Part shown: in pieces, positions 54,091 to 62,459 of the stretch
Layout of the letters: each line of letters begins with the position of its first letter
How positions within the stretch are numbered: position 1 is the stretch's first letter
Source: Vibrio sinaloensis
GTDB taxonomy: Bacteria > Pseudomonadota > Gammaproteobacteria > Enterobacterales > Vibrionaceae
Assembly: GCF_023195835.1 (NCBI RefSeq)
Contig: NZ_CP096199.1
Span: 1,302,001 to 1,366,000, forward strand
Direction: 5' to 3'
Length of the DNA: 64,000 nt
Notes under the pieces: generated by a model
Told to the model about the DNA's origin: nothing
The model's database searches: none
What the model saw: only the letters and a program-made list of their open reading frames with translations
Program-made: the position numbers and the translations under genes

Positions 54091-57000
54091 CGAAAGGACA
54101 TAGTATTCCAAGTGACGGCCTTTGGCTGTTGTTCGAACCGCAAGCGAAACAAGAAATCACTCATTACCTTCAAGCTCACTCAATCTGCGATTTGTCAGAG
54201 GCTAAGCAGAACAAAGCCATTAAGAAAGTTTATAATTTTACTATTAAGTTAGCTCTCCAAGTGGGTAATCAAATCACGGGCGCATCAATTAACACCATAC
54301 AAGAATTATTCGTCAAAAGTGTTGAGTTAGAGCCGGTATACCAGAAATTACTGAACTTGTTATTAGTAATTATTGAGAAGGAAACTGGTATACGCTCGCC
54401 CGAACTTGGAAGCAGTACCTACCTCCAACAGGAAGTCCCCCAGTTAACTCCAGACACCTTTTTAAACTCACGTTTGGCGTCGCAAATTTACCAACTAATA
54501 GAATCACCTCGTGCGCTACAGGAATATTTGCACGAACCTTCTCAGAATGCGGGTTTTGTTGCATTGTGGATGTGTTTGAAAGAGGCGGTAGACCACCAAA
54601 AAGCAGTTCAAACGTTACTTGCTTCACAAGACGTACTGCTAGCGATCAATAGACATTGGTTCTTTCCCTACGGTAAAAAACGTTACTGGCTCTCTACTAA
54701 GTCGGAGCTGCTGTTGCATCGCTGGTATGAATGCCAACAAAACGTCAAAATCAACATTGCCACAGCGATAAACCAATACCTTTATAGTAAGGAAATCATT
54801 TCACCCTCGTTGAGCATTAGTTTCATTGAGCTTCGACAGATGCTTAAGCTCGAATATGTGTTGAGTAGAAGTGCGATTGAATATGGCTTGTCGTCAAGGA
54901 AAGTCGATTCCACATTACTACCCGAACATGTGTTATTTAGGATGCTTAACGATCAGCGGATTTCCCATAAGGCTCTCCATACATCGATGCCTTCAACCAC
55001 AGTACGGCAAACTCGCAGTTGGGAGAGTGCGTTTAGTAACACTTGCTATTCGCTGCGACGTAACACTGACAATGTAGAAATTTTAGAGCAGACGACTAAA
55101 AAACAGCTCACTAGAGTGAATCGTTATACTAAGCGACTAATAAAAGAGAACCGCAAAGTGAGCTCTAAGATTCGGCATCAACTGTTAGAAGAAATTCGTC
55201 CAAAGTTAGAAGAACCACAATCGGCAAAAAAAATGCCATGGGCTTGGTTAATTGTATCTTGGCTCTATCAGTTGTTGCGGCATGGAGGGAAGCACAAGCA
55301 AGCCTTGCGGTTAGATACGATTAAATCTTATATCACTTACGTTTCAGAGCCATTTATCGCAGAGTTCAATGGTTGTGACCCCAGTGCGATGAACGATATT
55401 GATTGGGCTGAAAAGTTGAATCTCGTGGTTGAACGAATCGCATCGGTTAATAAGAAAGCTTACGTTGTGTATTTTGCTGAGTTTTTGATTGAAAGCGGGC
55501 TAGTACCAAACTTGTGCCTATCCGATATTGATGTGCCTGCGGCGCAACATAACGTGGATGCCAACGTGATCACGCATAGCGAAGCCGATAAGGTACTCGA
55601 CGCTCTGAGGAAAACGACTCATCCTAAAGCAGTGTTGGCTAAACTATTCTTTCTATTTGGTTTCTATGTGGGCCTAAGACGTAACGAGATAAAGGGGCTA
55701 CAGTTTAAAGACTTCCATCGCTATCACGATGCCTTTGATACATTGCATGTTAGGCCAAACAAGTATCGTGAGCTGAAATCAACAGACAGCTCAAGAAACT
55801 TACCCCTGGATGCTCTAGTGCCCAAACATCTGCTCGAGGAATTGTATCAATTTATTGATACGGCAAAGAGCAAATATATTAGTAAAAGCACATCAGTTTT
55901 TCACTATATCGATGGCAGCGAACTAAATGAAGCTTTTAGTTTACTGACCCAAGTAATACAGGGTGTCACTGGCGACCAGACACTTCGTTTTCACCACTGT
56001 CGTCACTCTTTTTGCAATTGGAATTTGATGCATTTTTATGCTCCAAAGCTAACTGATACTGTAGCGTATCCTTTTTTGAACCACGAGTACTTTAACGAAG
56101 CACGTCGAAATTTGTTAATGAAGCGACTCGGAATTACTTCGTTCAGTAGAAAGGGGTTTTGGGCGGTAGGGGCGATGTTAGGGCATTCCTCACCAGCAAC
56201 GACAACCTCTTCATATTTTCATCTGGCGGACTTTTTGCGTCGCAATTTATTTGCTAACCACAAAGCAGAATTATCAGCGCTCAGGCTCGTGTGGGGGCAG
56301 CGCATCGCCACCGACAACCTTGGACGGATTAACAGCAAGCCATCGATTGCTCAGAGGGTTTCGGCAACTATGCCGATGGAAATCGACGTAAAACTTGCAA
56401 GCGAATCATTTGATGTTAACACGTTGGACAAGAGGGTAAGTAAACAATCACTGGGAGGATTGGGCCTAGACATGTATTGGCGAATCTTGAGCCGAACAGC
56501 GGAGCGGCATCAGCCACTAAACATAGCAAACGACCTTCATATCGACATCGATGCTGTTAATTCAGTGTTAGACGTAGAAGCATCGGTAACTAGGTGGGTA
56601 CTGCGTAATTCGAAGCATAAACCTCAACCCTATCTTAACTATGTGCGCTTAAACAAACCCAACCTCAGTATTGTTAGGGGCTTAATAAAACGCTTTATGA
56701 CTAGAGAAGCGCAGTTAGAACAACAGATTAAACTGTCGCTTTTACGTCCTTGCATCGAAAACTTCATTGGCGCGAAAGATTCGTTAATTCGTACTTACGA
56801 TAAAAATTCCGCGCTGACGTTGCTTCGTTTTATGAAAGTGATGGATTTTGAGCCATTTGAAATCAAGGTCAAATGGTATATGGCCAATGTACCACTTGCC
56901 AACCGAGATCAACTAAAGCCTTATCTCAGTCACCTAGACTTTTGGATAAATGCAGTGACCGAGAAAGTGATGTTGCCGCCAAATTCATTGTCTGTCGTCT

Positions 57001-57275
57001 TACCGGCTAATCTAGAAGAGTTTCGGCGTGACTTTGAACAAAGAGCAGAAACAAGGGTATCGGATGAGGGAAAATTTTTGGCTTATATCGCCCCTGGCTA
57101 TGTGTCGATCCATGTCAAGCAAACACGATTCTACAGTGACAGGTTCAAAGAAAAAGAGATGCTGCCGAGCATGCCAAGAAGAACACGTGCGTTTGTGAGT
57201 TTTTTGAGGTTGCTGGTGGTTTATCTCATGGCGAGGGAGAATAACGAAGATCGCAACGTGCAAGGAAATGTATGA
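54087..57275 (+). CDS. Large tyrosine recombinase of the trio (trio gene 3)
   Basis: A 1,062-residue protein with a complete tyrosine-recombinase set: Arg531 in GLRRNEIKGL, a Lys around residue 570 (RPNKYRELKS), His636-x-x-Arg639 in FHHCRHSF, His700 in MLGHSSPATT, and Tyr710 in SSYFHL. About 500 N-terminal residues of unknown fold and 350 residues after the active site make it far larger than usual integrases. The last eight or so residues coincide with the start of an IS256-type remnant, so the natural C-terminus has been replaced. It resembles Tn554-like or gamma-mobile-trio type systems in layout; I could not verify homology. Confidence 0.82.
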   Translation: MTKGHSIPSDGLWLLFEPQAKQEITHYLQAHSICDLSEAKQNKAIKKVYNFTIKLALQVGNQITGASINTIQELFVKSVELEPVYQKLLNLLLVIIEKETGIRSPELGSSTYLQQEVPQLTPDTFLNSRLASQIYQLIESPRALQEYLHEPSQNAGFVALWMCLKEAVDHQKAVQTLLASQDVLLAINRHWFFPYGKKRYWLSTKSELLLHRWYECQQNVKINIATAINQYLYSKEIISPSLSISFIELRQMLKLEYVLSRSAIEYGLSSRKVDSTLLPEHVLFRMLNDQRISHKALHTSMPSTTVRQTRSWESAFSNTCYSLRRNTDNVEILEQTTKKQLTRVNRYTKRLIKENRKVSSKIRHQLLEEIRPKLEEPQSAKKMPWAWLIVSWLYQLLRHGGKHKQALRLDTIKSYITYVSEPFIAEFNGCDPSAMNDIDWAEKLNLVVERIASVNKKAYVVYFAEFLIESGLVPNLCLSDIDVPAAQHNVDANVITHSEADKVLDALRKTTHPKAVLAKLFFLFGFYVGLRRNEIKGLQFKDFHRYHDAFDTLHVRPNKYRELKSTDSSRNLPLDALVPKHLLEELYQFIDTAKSKYISKSTSVFHYIDGSELNEAFSLLTQVIQGVTGDQTLRFHHCRHSFCNWNLMHFYAPKLTDTVAYPFLNHEYFNEARRNLLMKRLGITSFSRKGFWAVGAMLGHSSPATTTSSYFHLADFLRRNLFANHKAELSALRLVWGQRIATDNLGRINSKPSIAQRVSATMPMEIDVKLASESFDVNTLDKRVSKQSLGGLGLDMYWRILSRTAERHQPLNIANDLHIDIDAVNSVLDVEASVTRWVLRNSKHKPQPYLNYVRLNKPNLSIVRGLIKRFMTREAQLEQQIKLSLLRPCIENFIGAKDSLIRTYDKNSALTLLRFMKVMDFEPFEIKVKWYMANVPLANRDQLKPYLSHLDFWINAVTEKVMLPPNSLSVVLPANLEEFRRDFEQRAETRVSDEGKFLAYIAPGYVSIHVKQTRFYSDRFKEKEMLPSMPRRTRAFVSFLRLLVVYLMARENNEDRNVQGNV

Positions 57276-57596
57276 TGTTGATGTTTCGCCAACACTTATA
57301 TCAACAGTCATCGACACGGTGCTTGAGCAAGTGATTGAATGGCAGTCTCGACCTCTCGACGAGCTTTACCTTATCGACTATCTCGATTCTATCGTGGTTA
57401 AGATGCGTCAAGACAAGCAAGTCATCAACAAAGCGGTCCACCTTGCGTAAGGCGTAAACATGGAAGGGCAAAGAGCTGCTCGGTATGTGGCTCTCTGAAA
57501 CGGTAGGAGCCAGTTCTGGCTTAATGTGCTGACTGAGCTTCAAAATCGTGGGGTAAAAGATATCCTTATCGCTTGCGTTGACGGACTCAACGACTT
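57249..57596 (+). pseudogene. Decayed IS256-family transposase fragment
   Basis: The reading KEMYDVDVSPTLISTVIDTVLEQVIEWQSRPLDELY, VINKAVHLA, then in other frames ELLGMWLSET and FWLNVLTELQNRGVKDILIACVDGL, is the central part of an IS256-family transposase. At least one nonsense codon (TAA for Leu near 57448) and two frameshifts (near 57465 and 57505) kill it. Both ends are missing. It overlaps the last codons of the large recombinase. Confidence 0.8.
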
Positions 57597-57599
57597 GTC

Positions 57600-57707
57600 A
57601 TGGCCGGTAACACCGGAACGGGTAAAAAACATTTGGCGGTTGCAGCCATGAACATACTCTCAGTTGAGGCTGAACGGTTACGCAAAAAAGACGTTTGTAA
57701 CATTTAA
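57600..57707 (+). pseudogene. Fragment of an IstB/DnaC-like P-loop ATPase
   Basis: A 35-codon frame reads MAGNTGTGKKHLAVAAMN and then an unrelated basic tail. GNTGTGK is the Walker A motif in the form used by DnaC and the IS21 helper IstB. It begins directly where the IS256 remnant breaks off after VDGLND, so two mobile-element pieces were joined by recombination. Too short to work. Confidence 0.6.
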
Positions 57708-57773
57708 ATTGATTCCCACATGTCTCTGGCGAGTTATCATTGCCTTTTATCCCAGCCGAACAGGCGCGCCTAA

Positions 57774-58331
57774 ATGTTTGACAAATGGTCAGGAAAGTTT
57801 AATAAGGTCAAAGCGGCAGCAAAAGGCCGTGTACGGCCTCTCGCAGAAGAAGCTGAGTCCTTGGGTCGAAAACTGTCCCAAGAAGCCAAAGAAATATATG
57901 ACAACCCAGAAGAAGCACTTGACCACACAAAGGAAGCCATAAAGGAATATTCCTATGTGGGTAAGCAAACGGTGGGTACCTTATGTGAAAAAGCTGAGAG
58001 CTCAATTCGTGAACCACTCGAGTCTTGGGATAAGTTGGTCGAGTCAACAGAGCAAGTAAAAGATGATGTGGTGGAAGGCTTGAGTAAAACGGCTTCAGAC
58101 CTTTCTGGTGGCATCAAAGGCGCGTTTATTTCAAACGAACAATATGCGTTCTACGAGCGAGCTCGCTTCTACCAAGGTTCTTATATAGAAAAACTCATTC
58201 GAACTAAACCAGCCTTTGATACGATGGTAATTATGGGTGAGTCTTTAACCCAGTTCTTGACTTCAGGTGTATACAACCCCGATATCATTCAGGCATATGA
58301 GTTGGCTTACCCGAACTTATCAGCAGAGTGA
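57774..58331 (+). CDS. Unknown protein with long helical N-terminus
   Basis: A 185-residue protein of unknown function. Residues 1-115 are charged and helical (LAEEAESLGRKLSQEAKEIYDN...), with a Gly-containing kink SGGIKGAF around 118. The C-terminal part (NEQYAFYERARFYQGSYIEKLI, SLTQFLTSGVYNPDIIQAYELAYPNL) is more globular. There is no signal peptide or membrane helix. It follows the decayed mobile-element pieces and may be cargo of the element or a 5' remnant of a longer gene. Confidence 0.55.
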   Translation: MFDKWSGKFNKVKAAAKGRVRPLAEEAESLGRKLSQEAKEIYDNPEEALDHTKEAIKEYSYVGKQTVGTLCEKAESSIREPLESWDKLVESTEQVKDDVVEGLSKTASDLSGGIKGAFISNEQYAFYERARFYQGSYIEKLIRTKPAFDTMVIMGESLTQFLTSGVYNPDIIQAYELAYPNLSAE

Positions 58332-58746
58332 TAGTATCAGAACAGTCACGATTAATACGCTCTATCACGAAAAACAAACAGTAGGCCACTATCTTCATCA
58401 TGATTGGCAAGATAAGGGAGAGTTTATCGAGGCTTATGAAATTTGGGGTGAATTGAAGTTAGGTCTGAAACCTAGTGTGAAATGTCACGAAAAACGCAGT
58501 TCTATTGCCCATCGAAGATTGCTAACACTTAAACTAGAGTCTGGTAGAGAACTCGTCTTCAAGTTTGATCAGGGGGTAGGTTACTGGCGTATATCAGATA
58601 CGACTTCGAGATTTGATACAGTGAAATACAGTTTTCATTCAGACTTAAGCCCTCAACAGCAAGACTTGAGAAGTAAAGAGTCAAACTTAGTTGTGAACAA
58701 TAGTGAGCCTTGGTCGACCGATGTGACTTTCCAAATTAAAAGTTAG
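58297..58746 (+). CDS. Unknown protein, possibly a C-terminal remnant
   Basis: A 149-residue reading from ATG 58297, which overlaps the previous gene by 35 bases in another frame. Protein-like sequence begins only after that overlap (IRTVTINTLYHEKQTVGHYLHHDW). The block LKPSVKCHEKRSSIAHRRLLTLKL then ELVFKFDQGVGYWRI looks like a conserved domain end. No ribosome-binding site supports a start. It may be the tail of a larger gene that lost its front part by deletion. Confidence 0.45.
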   Translation: MSWLTRTYQQSDSIRTVTINTLYHEKQTVGHYLHHDWQDKGEFIEAYEIWGELKLGLKPSVKCHEKRSSIAHRRLLTLKLESGRELVFKFDQGVGYWRISDTTSRFDTVKYSFHSDLSPQQQDLRSKESNLVVNNSEPWSTDVTFQIKS

Positions 58747-58810
58747 CGGTATTTTTTGGTAGATTGAAGCAAGGTACATGCTTTTCATTAGCTACTGAGA
58801 AAACGAAGTT

Positions 58811-58842
58811 AGGCACCTAGTATTACGAAATACTAGGTGCCT
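58811..58842. repeat. Perfect 14-bp hairpin with ACGA loop
   Basis: AGGCACCTAGTATT and AATACTAGGTGCCT pair completely around four bases. It lies 35 bp after the repressor stop on the minus strand, where it could end that transcript, though the T-run is poor (AACTTCGTTTTC). Confidence 0.65.
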
Positions 58843-58876
58843 CTATCTAATTCAGTAAAAGCCATAAACAAATCGA

Positions 58877-59101
58877 TTAGTCAGGCACGTACTCAATAAG
58901 ATCTTGAATCTTGCAATCAAAGTATTTGCAAAGTAGATCGAGTGTGTTGGTAGTAGTGACATACTCACTATCGTTGACTATTTTATTTATCGCCGATCTT
59001 TGAACGCCTATTTCTCTCGCGATAGATGCTTGAGAAATTTTTTTGCCTTCTCTTTTTTCTTTGATTTCAATGAGTTCTTTTAACTTGTAGCGAATGGTCA
59101 C
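58877..59101 (-). CDS. XRE-type repressor
   Basis: A 74-residue Cro/CI-type HTH protein (ISQASIAREIGVQRSAINKIVND as the DNA-binding helices; LDLLCKYFDCKIQDLIEYVPD as the usual C-terminal end). It is divergent from the excisionase-integrase pair, as in temperate phages and integrative elements. Two direct repeats in the shared promoter are its likely operators. Confidence 0.85.
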   Translation of the reverse strand: MTIRYKLKELIEIKEKREGKKISQASIAREIGVQRSAINKIVNDSEYVTTTNTLDLLCKYFDCKIQDLIEYVPD

Positions 59102-59115
59102 AACTGCACACCGTT

Positions 59116-59165
59116 TGTATCTTGACAGGGGACGTCAATGCGTTATATTGAATAATGTATCTTGA
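59116..59165. promoter_or_regulatory. Divergent control region with two TGTATCTTGA operators
   Basis: TGTATCTTGA is found at 59116-59125 and 59156-59165, exactly 40 bp or about four helical turns apart. TTGACA at 59123 and TATATT at 59144 form a rightward promoter for the excisionase gene with a short spacer, so the left repeat covers its -35 box and the right one lies just after the -10. This suits repression by the XRE protein. Confidence 0.6.
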
Positions 59166-59187
59166 TAAGAAACAAGGAGGTGGTCAT

Positions 59188-59424
59188 ATGGACCAAACAC
59201 TATTAACAAGTAGAGAACTCGCAAGTCGCATCAAATTTAGCGCCAACTATATCAATTCGACATTGCGAGACTCTGTTTTCATCGAAGGTAAGCACTACAT
59301 CCGACCGTTCAATGGTAGAAAAATTTTATACATTTGGGAAGAGATTGAAGTCGATTTGTATCGTTCAGCATGCAGAAATGTTGCCTATATCCCAATGGCG
59401 GGTGGGAGAGTGTGTAATGGGTAG
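59188..59424 (+). CDS. Excisionase-type protein
   Basis: A 78-residue small DNA-binding protein (LTSRELASRIKFSANYINSTL; GKHYIRPFNGRKILYIW) of the phage excisionase kind. ATG 59188 follows AAGGAGGT, an exceptionally strong ribosome-binding site. Its stop overlaps the integrase start, so both are made together. It would steer the integrase towards excision. Confidence 0.75.
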   Translation: MDQTLLTSRELASRIKFSANYINSTLRDSVFIEGKHYIRPFNGRKILYIWEEIEVDLYRSACRNVAYIPMAGGRVCNG

Positions 59425-60625
59425 TATTAATGTACGCAGAGGTAAGTTATTTGTCGATTTTCGCTATCAGAAAGTACGTTGCCGAGAGCAGACAACACTT
59501 TCCGATACACAAGCTAATCGCCGCAAGTTACAAAAATTACTGAAGCAAATTGAAGCTGATATTCGCTTGGGGTGCTTTGTCTATTCAGAATGTTTTCCCG
59601 GCTCACCCAAAGCGGCGCAATTTGCGAAACAAGATGTTGTCGCAAAGCGTCAAAAGACGGAAATGCTCGGTAAGTATGATGTGGCAGTGAATGAGCTTCA
59701 AGGTATTTCAACCATCCGCTTCGATGACTTTGCCGCCGAATGGTTTGAAGAAAACGAAGTGCGTTGGAAGGAGAGCTACAAAGACAGTATGCGAATATAT
59801 CTCGGGTCTTACCTCATTCCGCAATTCGGAGAGCAGGGCGTTGATCAAATCACACGGCCCGACATTCTAAAATTTCGGGCTTCTTTGGTTAAACCCAAGG
59901 CCAATGGCAAAAGACTATCTTCGGATTTTATCAATCACATCATGACCCCGCTTCGCATGATCTTGAACGAGGCCGCCGACCGCTACGAGTTTAAAGCACC
60001 ATTTGAAAATATTAAGCAGCTTAGGGTCGAGAAACGTGACGTCAATCCGTTCAGCCTCGACGAGGTCAATCAATTCCTATCCGTGGTGAAACCCGAGTTT
60101 GCTAACTATTTTAAAGTGCGATTTTTTACCGGGTTAAGAACCTCGGAGATAGATGGTCTTAAATGGCAATACGTCGATTTTGAGCGCAGAACCATCTCAG
60201 TTAGAGAAACCTACGTCCATGGGAGGATGGACACCACTAAAACCACCGGTTCGCATCGTGATATTCAAATGTCGTCGATTGTATTCGACGCGCTGACGTC
60301 ACAACGTAACGTAACTGGGCATCGAGAATTTGTTTTCACTAACTCAGCGGGTAACCAATTAGATAAACGCAATGTACGAGAGAGGATCTGGAAACCAGCG
60401 TTGAACGCGATGGGTATTGAGTACCGTCGCCCATACGAGACGCGTCATACCGCAGCAACATTATGGCTCGCAGCGGGGGAGGCGCCAGAATGGATAGCAC
60501 GTCAGATGGGCCATACGACCACCAAGATGCTGTTTGAAGTCTATAGCCGTTATGTGCCAAATCTGACGCGCCAGGATGGCAGTGCATTTGAGCAGTTACT
60601 AAAGCGTTCTATGGGGGAAAGATAG
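59417..60625 (+). CDS. Phage-type tyrosine integrase with DUF3596 arm-binding domain
   Basis: A 402-residue integrase. The start at 59417 (MGSINVRRGKLFVDFRYQ) is preferred over the longer open frame because this is the normal DUF3596 N-terminus. Core-binding SAM-like domain at about 110-200. Catalytic residues: Arg in GLRTSEIDGL, Lys in TTKTTGSHRD, YETRHTAAT (Tyr in place of the first His, common), MGH, and Tyr376 in EVYSRY. All are in place. It starts inside the excisionase gene. Confidence 0.92.
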   Translation: MGSINVRRGKLFVDFRYQKVRCREQTTLSDTQANRRKLQKLLKQIEADIRLGCFVYSECFPGSPKAAQFAKQDVVAKRQKTEMLGKYDVAVNELQGISTIRFDDFAAEWFEENEVRWKESYKDSMRIYLGSYLIPQFGEQGVDQITRPDILKFRASLVKPKANGKRLSSDFINHIMTPLRMILNEAADRYEFKAPFENIKQLRVEKRDVNPFSLDEVNQFLSVVKPEFANYFKVRFFTGLRTSEIDGLKWQYVDFERRTISVRETYVHGRMDTTKTTGSHRDIQMSSIVFDALTSQRNVTGHREFVFTNSAGNQLDKRNVRERIWKPALNAMGIEYRRPYETRHTAATLWLAAGEAPEWIARQMGHTTTKMLFEVYSRYVPNLTRQDGSAFEQLLKRSMGER

Positions 60626-60626
60626 T

Positions 60627-61010
60627 ATGGGCTATTCATCACTTGCTGTTCATTGCACAAGTCTTTGCTGCGACCTTATGCAAAATGAAAACTTTATCTC
60701 ATTGTCACACGATGATATCAACTTGCTGTACGAGGATGTGTATTGCTTACTTCGGGAAAGAACTGAGCTCTGGCCCGAACGGTATCCAAAGGAACACGAG
60801 TTTATTCACTCAGTGACACTTGGTGTGCTGAAGGCACTTCATTACTGCCTTGATAGCTCTGCAGCAAGAAATCCAACTTGGTTACTCGAAGCGATGCAAT
60901 CAAGAATATCCGCGACCTTTAAACGTTTGTACAAGAACACTAAGGTTCGAAGAAGATATTTTGGGAATACACAAGCTTTGTTAGCTAAACCGCACGAAGT
61001 CGCTGGCTGA
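60627..61010 (+). CDS. Unknown protein downstream of the integrase
   Basis: A 127-residue protein whose ATG lies right after the integrase stop, with GGGGGAAAG as ribosome-binding site. The sequence is mainly helical (INLLYEDVYCLLRERTELWPERYPKEHEFIHSVTLGVLKAL). It resembles small helper genes found after integrases in enterobacterial and vibrio elements but I do not recognise a family. Confidence 0.65.
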   Translation: MGYSSLAVHCTSLCCDLMQNENFISLSHDDINLLYEDVYCLLRERTELWPERYPKEHEFIHSVTLGVLKALHYCLDSSAARNPTWLLEAMQSRISATFKRLYKNTKVRRRYFGNTQALLAKPHEVAG

Positions 61011-61072
61011 TGTGTCGAAGATTGATAAAGTCTTATGCCGAACAATATTTGATTGAGGAATCACACTAGAGC

Positions 61073-61098
61073 GGCAGCGGAATCATTGGTCCGCTGCC
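61073..61098. repeat. 9-bp inverted repeat after the integrase operon
   Basis: GGCAGCGGA and TCCGCTGCC pair around eight bases, 62 bp after the last gene of the integrase block. It may act as a terminator without T-run or mark the element border. Confidence 0.5.
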
Positions 61099-61133
61099 AT
61101 TCCTGAATCGGAAATGCCCCAATCCAAGTTTCA

Positions 61134-61712
61134 GTGCCTTGTAAGATCTATAAACAAAACTTATTCGATTACCTGCGAGAGGAGAGTTTTGATAGACTAG
61201 TCCCTTCAATCCCCGTCATCCATAGCATCAGTGAACAGACAAACCTATTGGCTCTTAACGCTGCGATTGAAGCGGCGAGAGCTGGAGAGCAAGGGCGGGG
61301 GTTTGCAGTCGTCGCTGATGAAGTCCGTGTTTTGGCTCAAAAAGCCCAGGACTCTGCAACGGATATTCAAACAATGGTTATGACGCTCCAGCAAGCTGCG
61401 AACAAGTCTATCTCAGGAATGGAGAAAAATGTATTGCAAGTTGAGGAAGTGAGTCAGCGCTCATTGAACACCAGCAAAACATTTGAACAAATTAATGACG
61501 CAGTGACGCAAATCGATGAAATGATGGATCAGATTGCCACCGCAACGGAAGAACAGTCTCAGGTAACCGGTGATATCGCTAAACGAATCGAAGAGATTAG
61601 CGAGAGCTCTATTGAAACGGCAGCAAGTACAAATCAACTAATGCAGACCAGTTCTAGTGTCGCTCAGTCGGCAGAGGAACTCAGTAACCACTCTAAAAAG
61701 TTTCAAGTTTAA
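61134..61712 (+). pseudogene. Methyl-accepting chemotaxis protein, N-terminal half missing
   Basis: From about 61206 the reading is a normal chemoreceptor signalling domain ([57 protein letters not shown], ending HSKKFQV). The ~24 residues before it do not belong to such proteins, and the sensor, membrane and HAMP parts are absent. There is no ribosome-binding site. The gene was cut at the conserved hairpin, giving a breakpoint near 61202-61210 that probably is the right edge of the accessory region. Confidence 0.82.
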
Positions 61713-61862
61713 TCGGGTTATCTTTGTCAGTTAAAACACCAGCTTGAAGACATAGAAACAATGCATCAATCACGGTTTGTGTACTGCCCTCAGCAAGCCG
61801 CGGTTGATGCTATTGGTGTTATTGTCGATAACATATACCTACAGCACCTAGAGTATGTCATG
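61713..61862. other. Short intergenic stretch with a possible gene remnant
   Basis: A 38-codon frame (61762-61878, plus) reads MHQSRFVYCPQQAAVDAIGVIVDNIYLQ and overlaps the flavodoxin gene end. It looks protein-like but has no ribosome-binding site. It may be the tail of a lost gene. Confidence 0.3.
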
Positions 61863-62393
61863 TTACGGAGCGGCTAACGTATGGACAAAGTGGTGAGTCC
61901 AGCGTTTTATCATTGCCCAATCTCTGTAGTCCCCTTCACTCACGCCGTTGCTTTTCGCGATCCACTTGAGGGGAAAACGAAAGTACCAAGGCATTACCTT
62001 TAGCTTTAATGTACCAGGAAAACCTGCAACCATAATCGGTTTAACTTGGGTGTTCACACTAAGAAGTGCGTCATCGTAGACTTGTTTGTCATCTATTGGA
62101 TTTGATGTGCCTTGCACAAGAGAAAGACAAGTATAAAAATACGCAACAGGAATCTGTGAGAGTATCGTTTGATGGCGAGTCACGTACTGTCTAACGGTGG
62201 GCAACCACTTGTCATAACGGATGGGACTTCCCACTATCACCGCTTCACCATCTAGAGGTGCACGCGCATTTTCAGCATTTTGGCACTCAACCTGCAGACC
62301 TAATCGAGAAAGCTCAGTTGCCATTGCGCGCGCAATGTCTTCGGTTGAGCCAAATCCCGAGTCGTACACGATGAGCACTTTATTAAAGTTCAT
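61863..62393 (-). CDS. Flavodoxin-domain protein (HemG-like)
   Basis: A 176-residue flavodoxin-fold protein. The FMN phosphate loop is DSGFGSTEDIARAM, followed by VIVGSPIRYDKWLP and YFYTCLSLVQGT. This pattern is like flavodoxin-type protoporphyrinogen oxidase HemG and its relatives, but context with a DUF4345 membrane gene and an AraC regulator suggests another, unknown redox role. Confidence 0.8.
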   Translation of the reverse strand: MNFNKVLIVYDSGFGSTEDIARAMATELSRLGLQVECQNAENARAPLDGEAVIVGSPIRYDKWLPTVRQYVTRHQTILSQIPVAYFYTCLSLVQGTSNPIDDKQVYDDALLSVNTQVKPIMVAGFPGTLKLKVMPWYFRFPLKWIAKSNGVSEGDYRDWAMIKRWTHHFVHTLAAP

Positions 62394-62459
62394 GATATGG
62401 GTCCTTTCGATGAGTCACTAAAAATTTGAACAGGGTTGATATTGAGCGAGCAAAACACG

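Noticed and set aside
54370..54627. Minus-strand frame inside the large recombinase
   Set aside because: Shadow frame with no start signal and overlapping conserved plus-strand codons.
51024..57275. Naming the trio gmtX/gmtY/gmtZ or tnpA/B/C
   Set aside because: Gene number and a recombinase are shared, but I cannot check similarity, so no symbols were given.
58808..58852. Integron attC site
   Set aside because: GTTAGGC on the left fits a core site, but no RYYYAAC partner follows on the right and no integron integrase is present.
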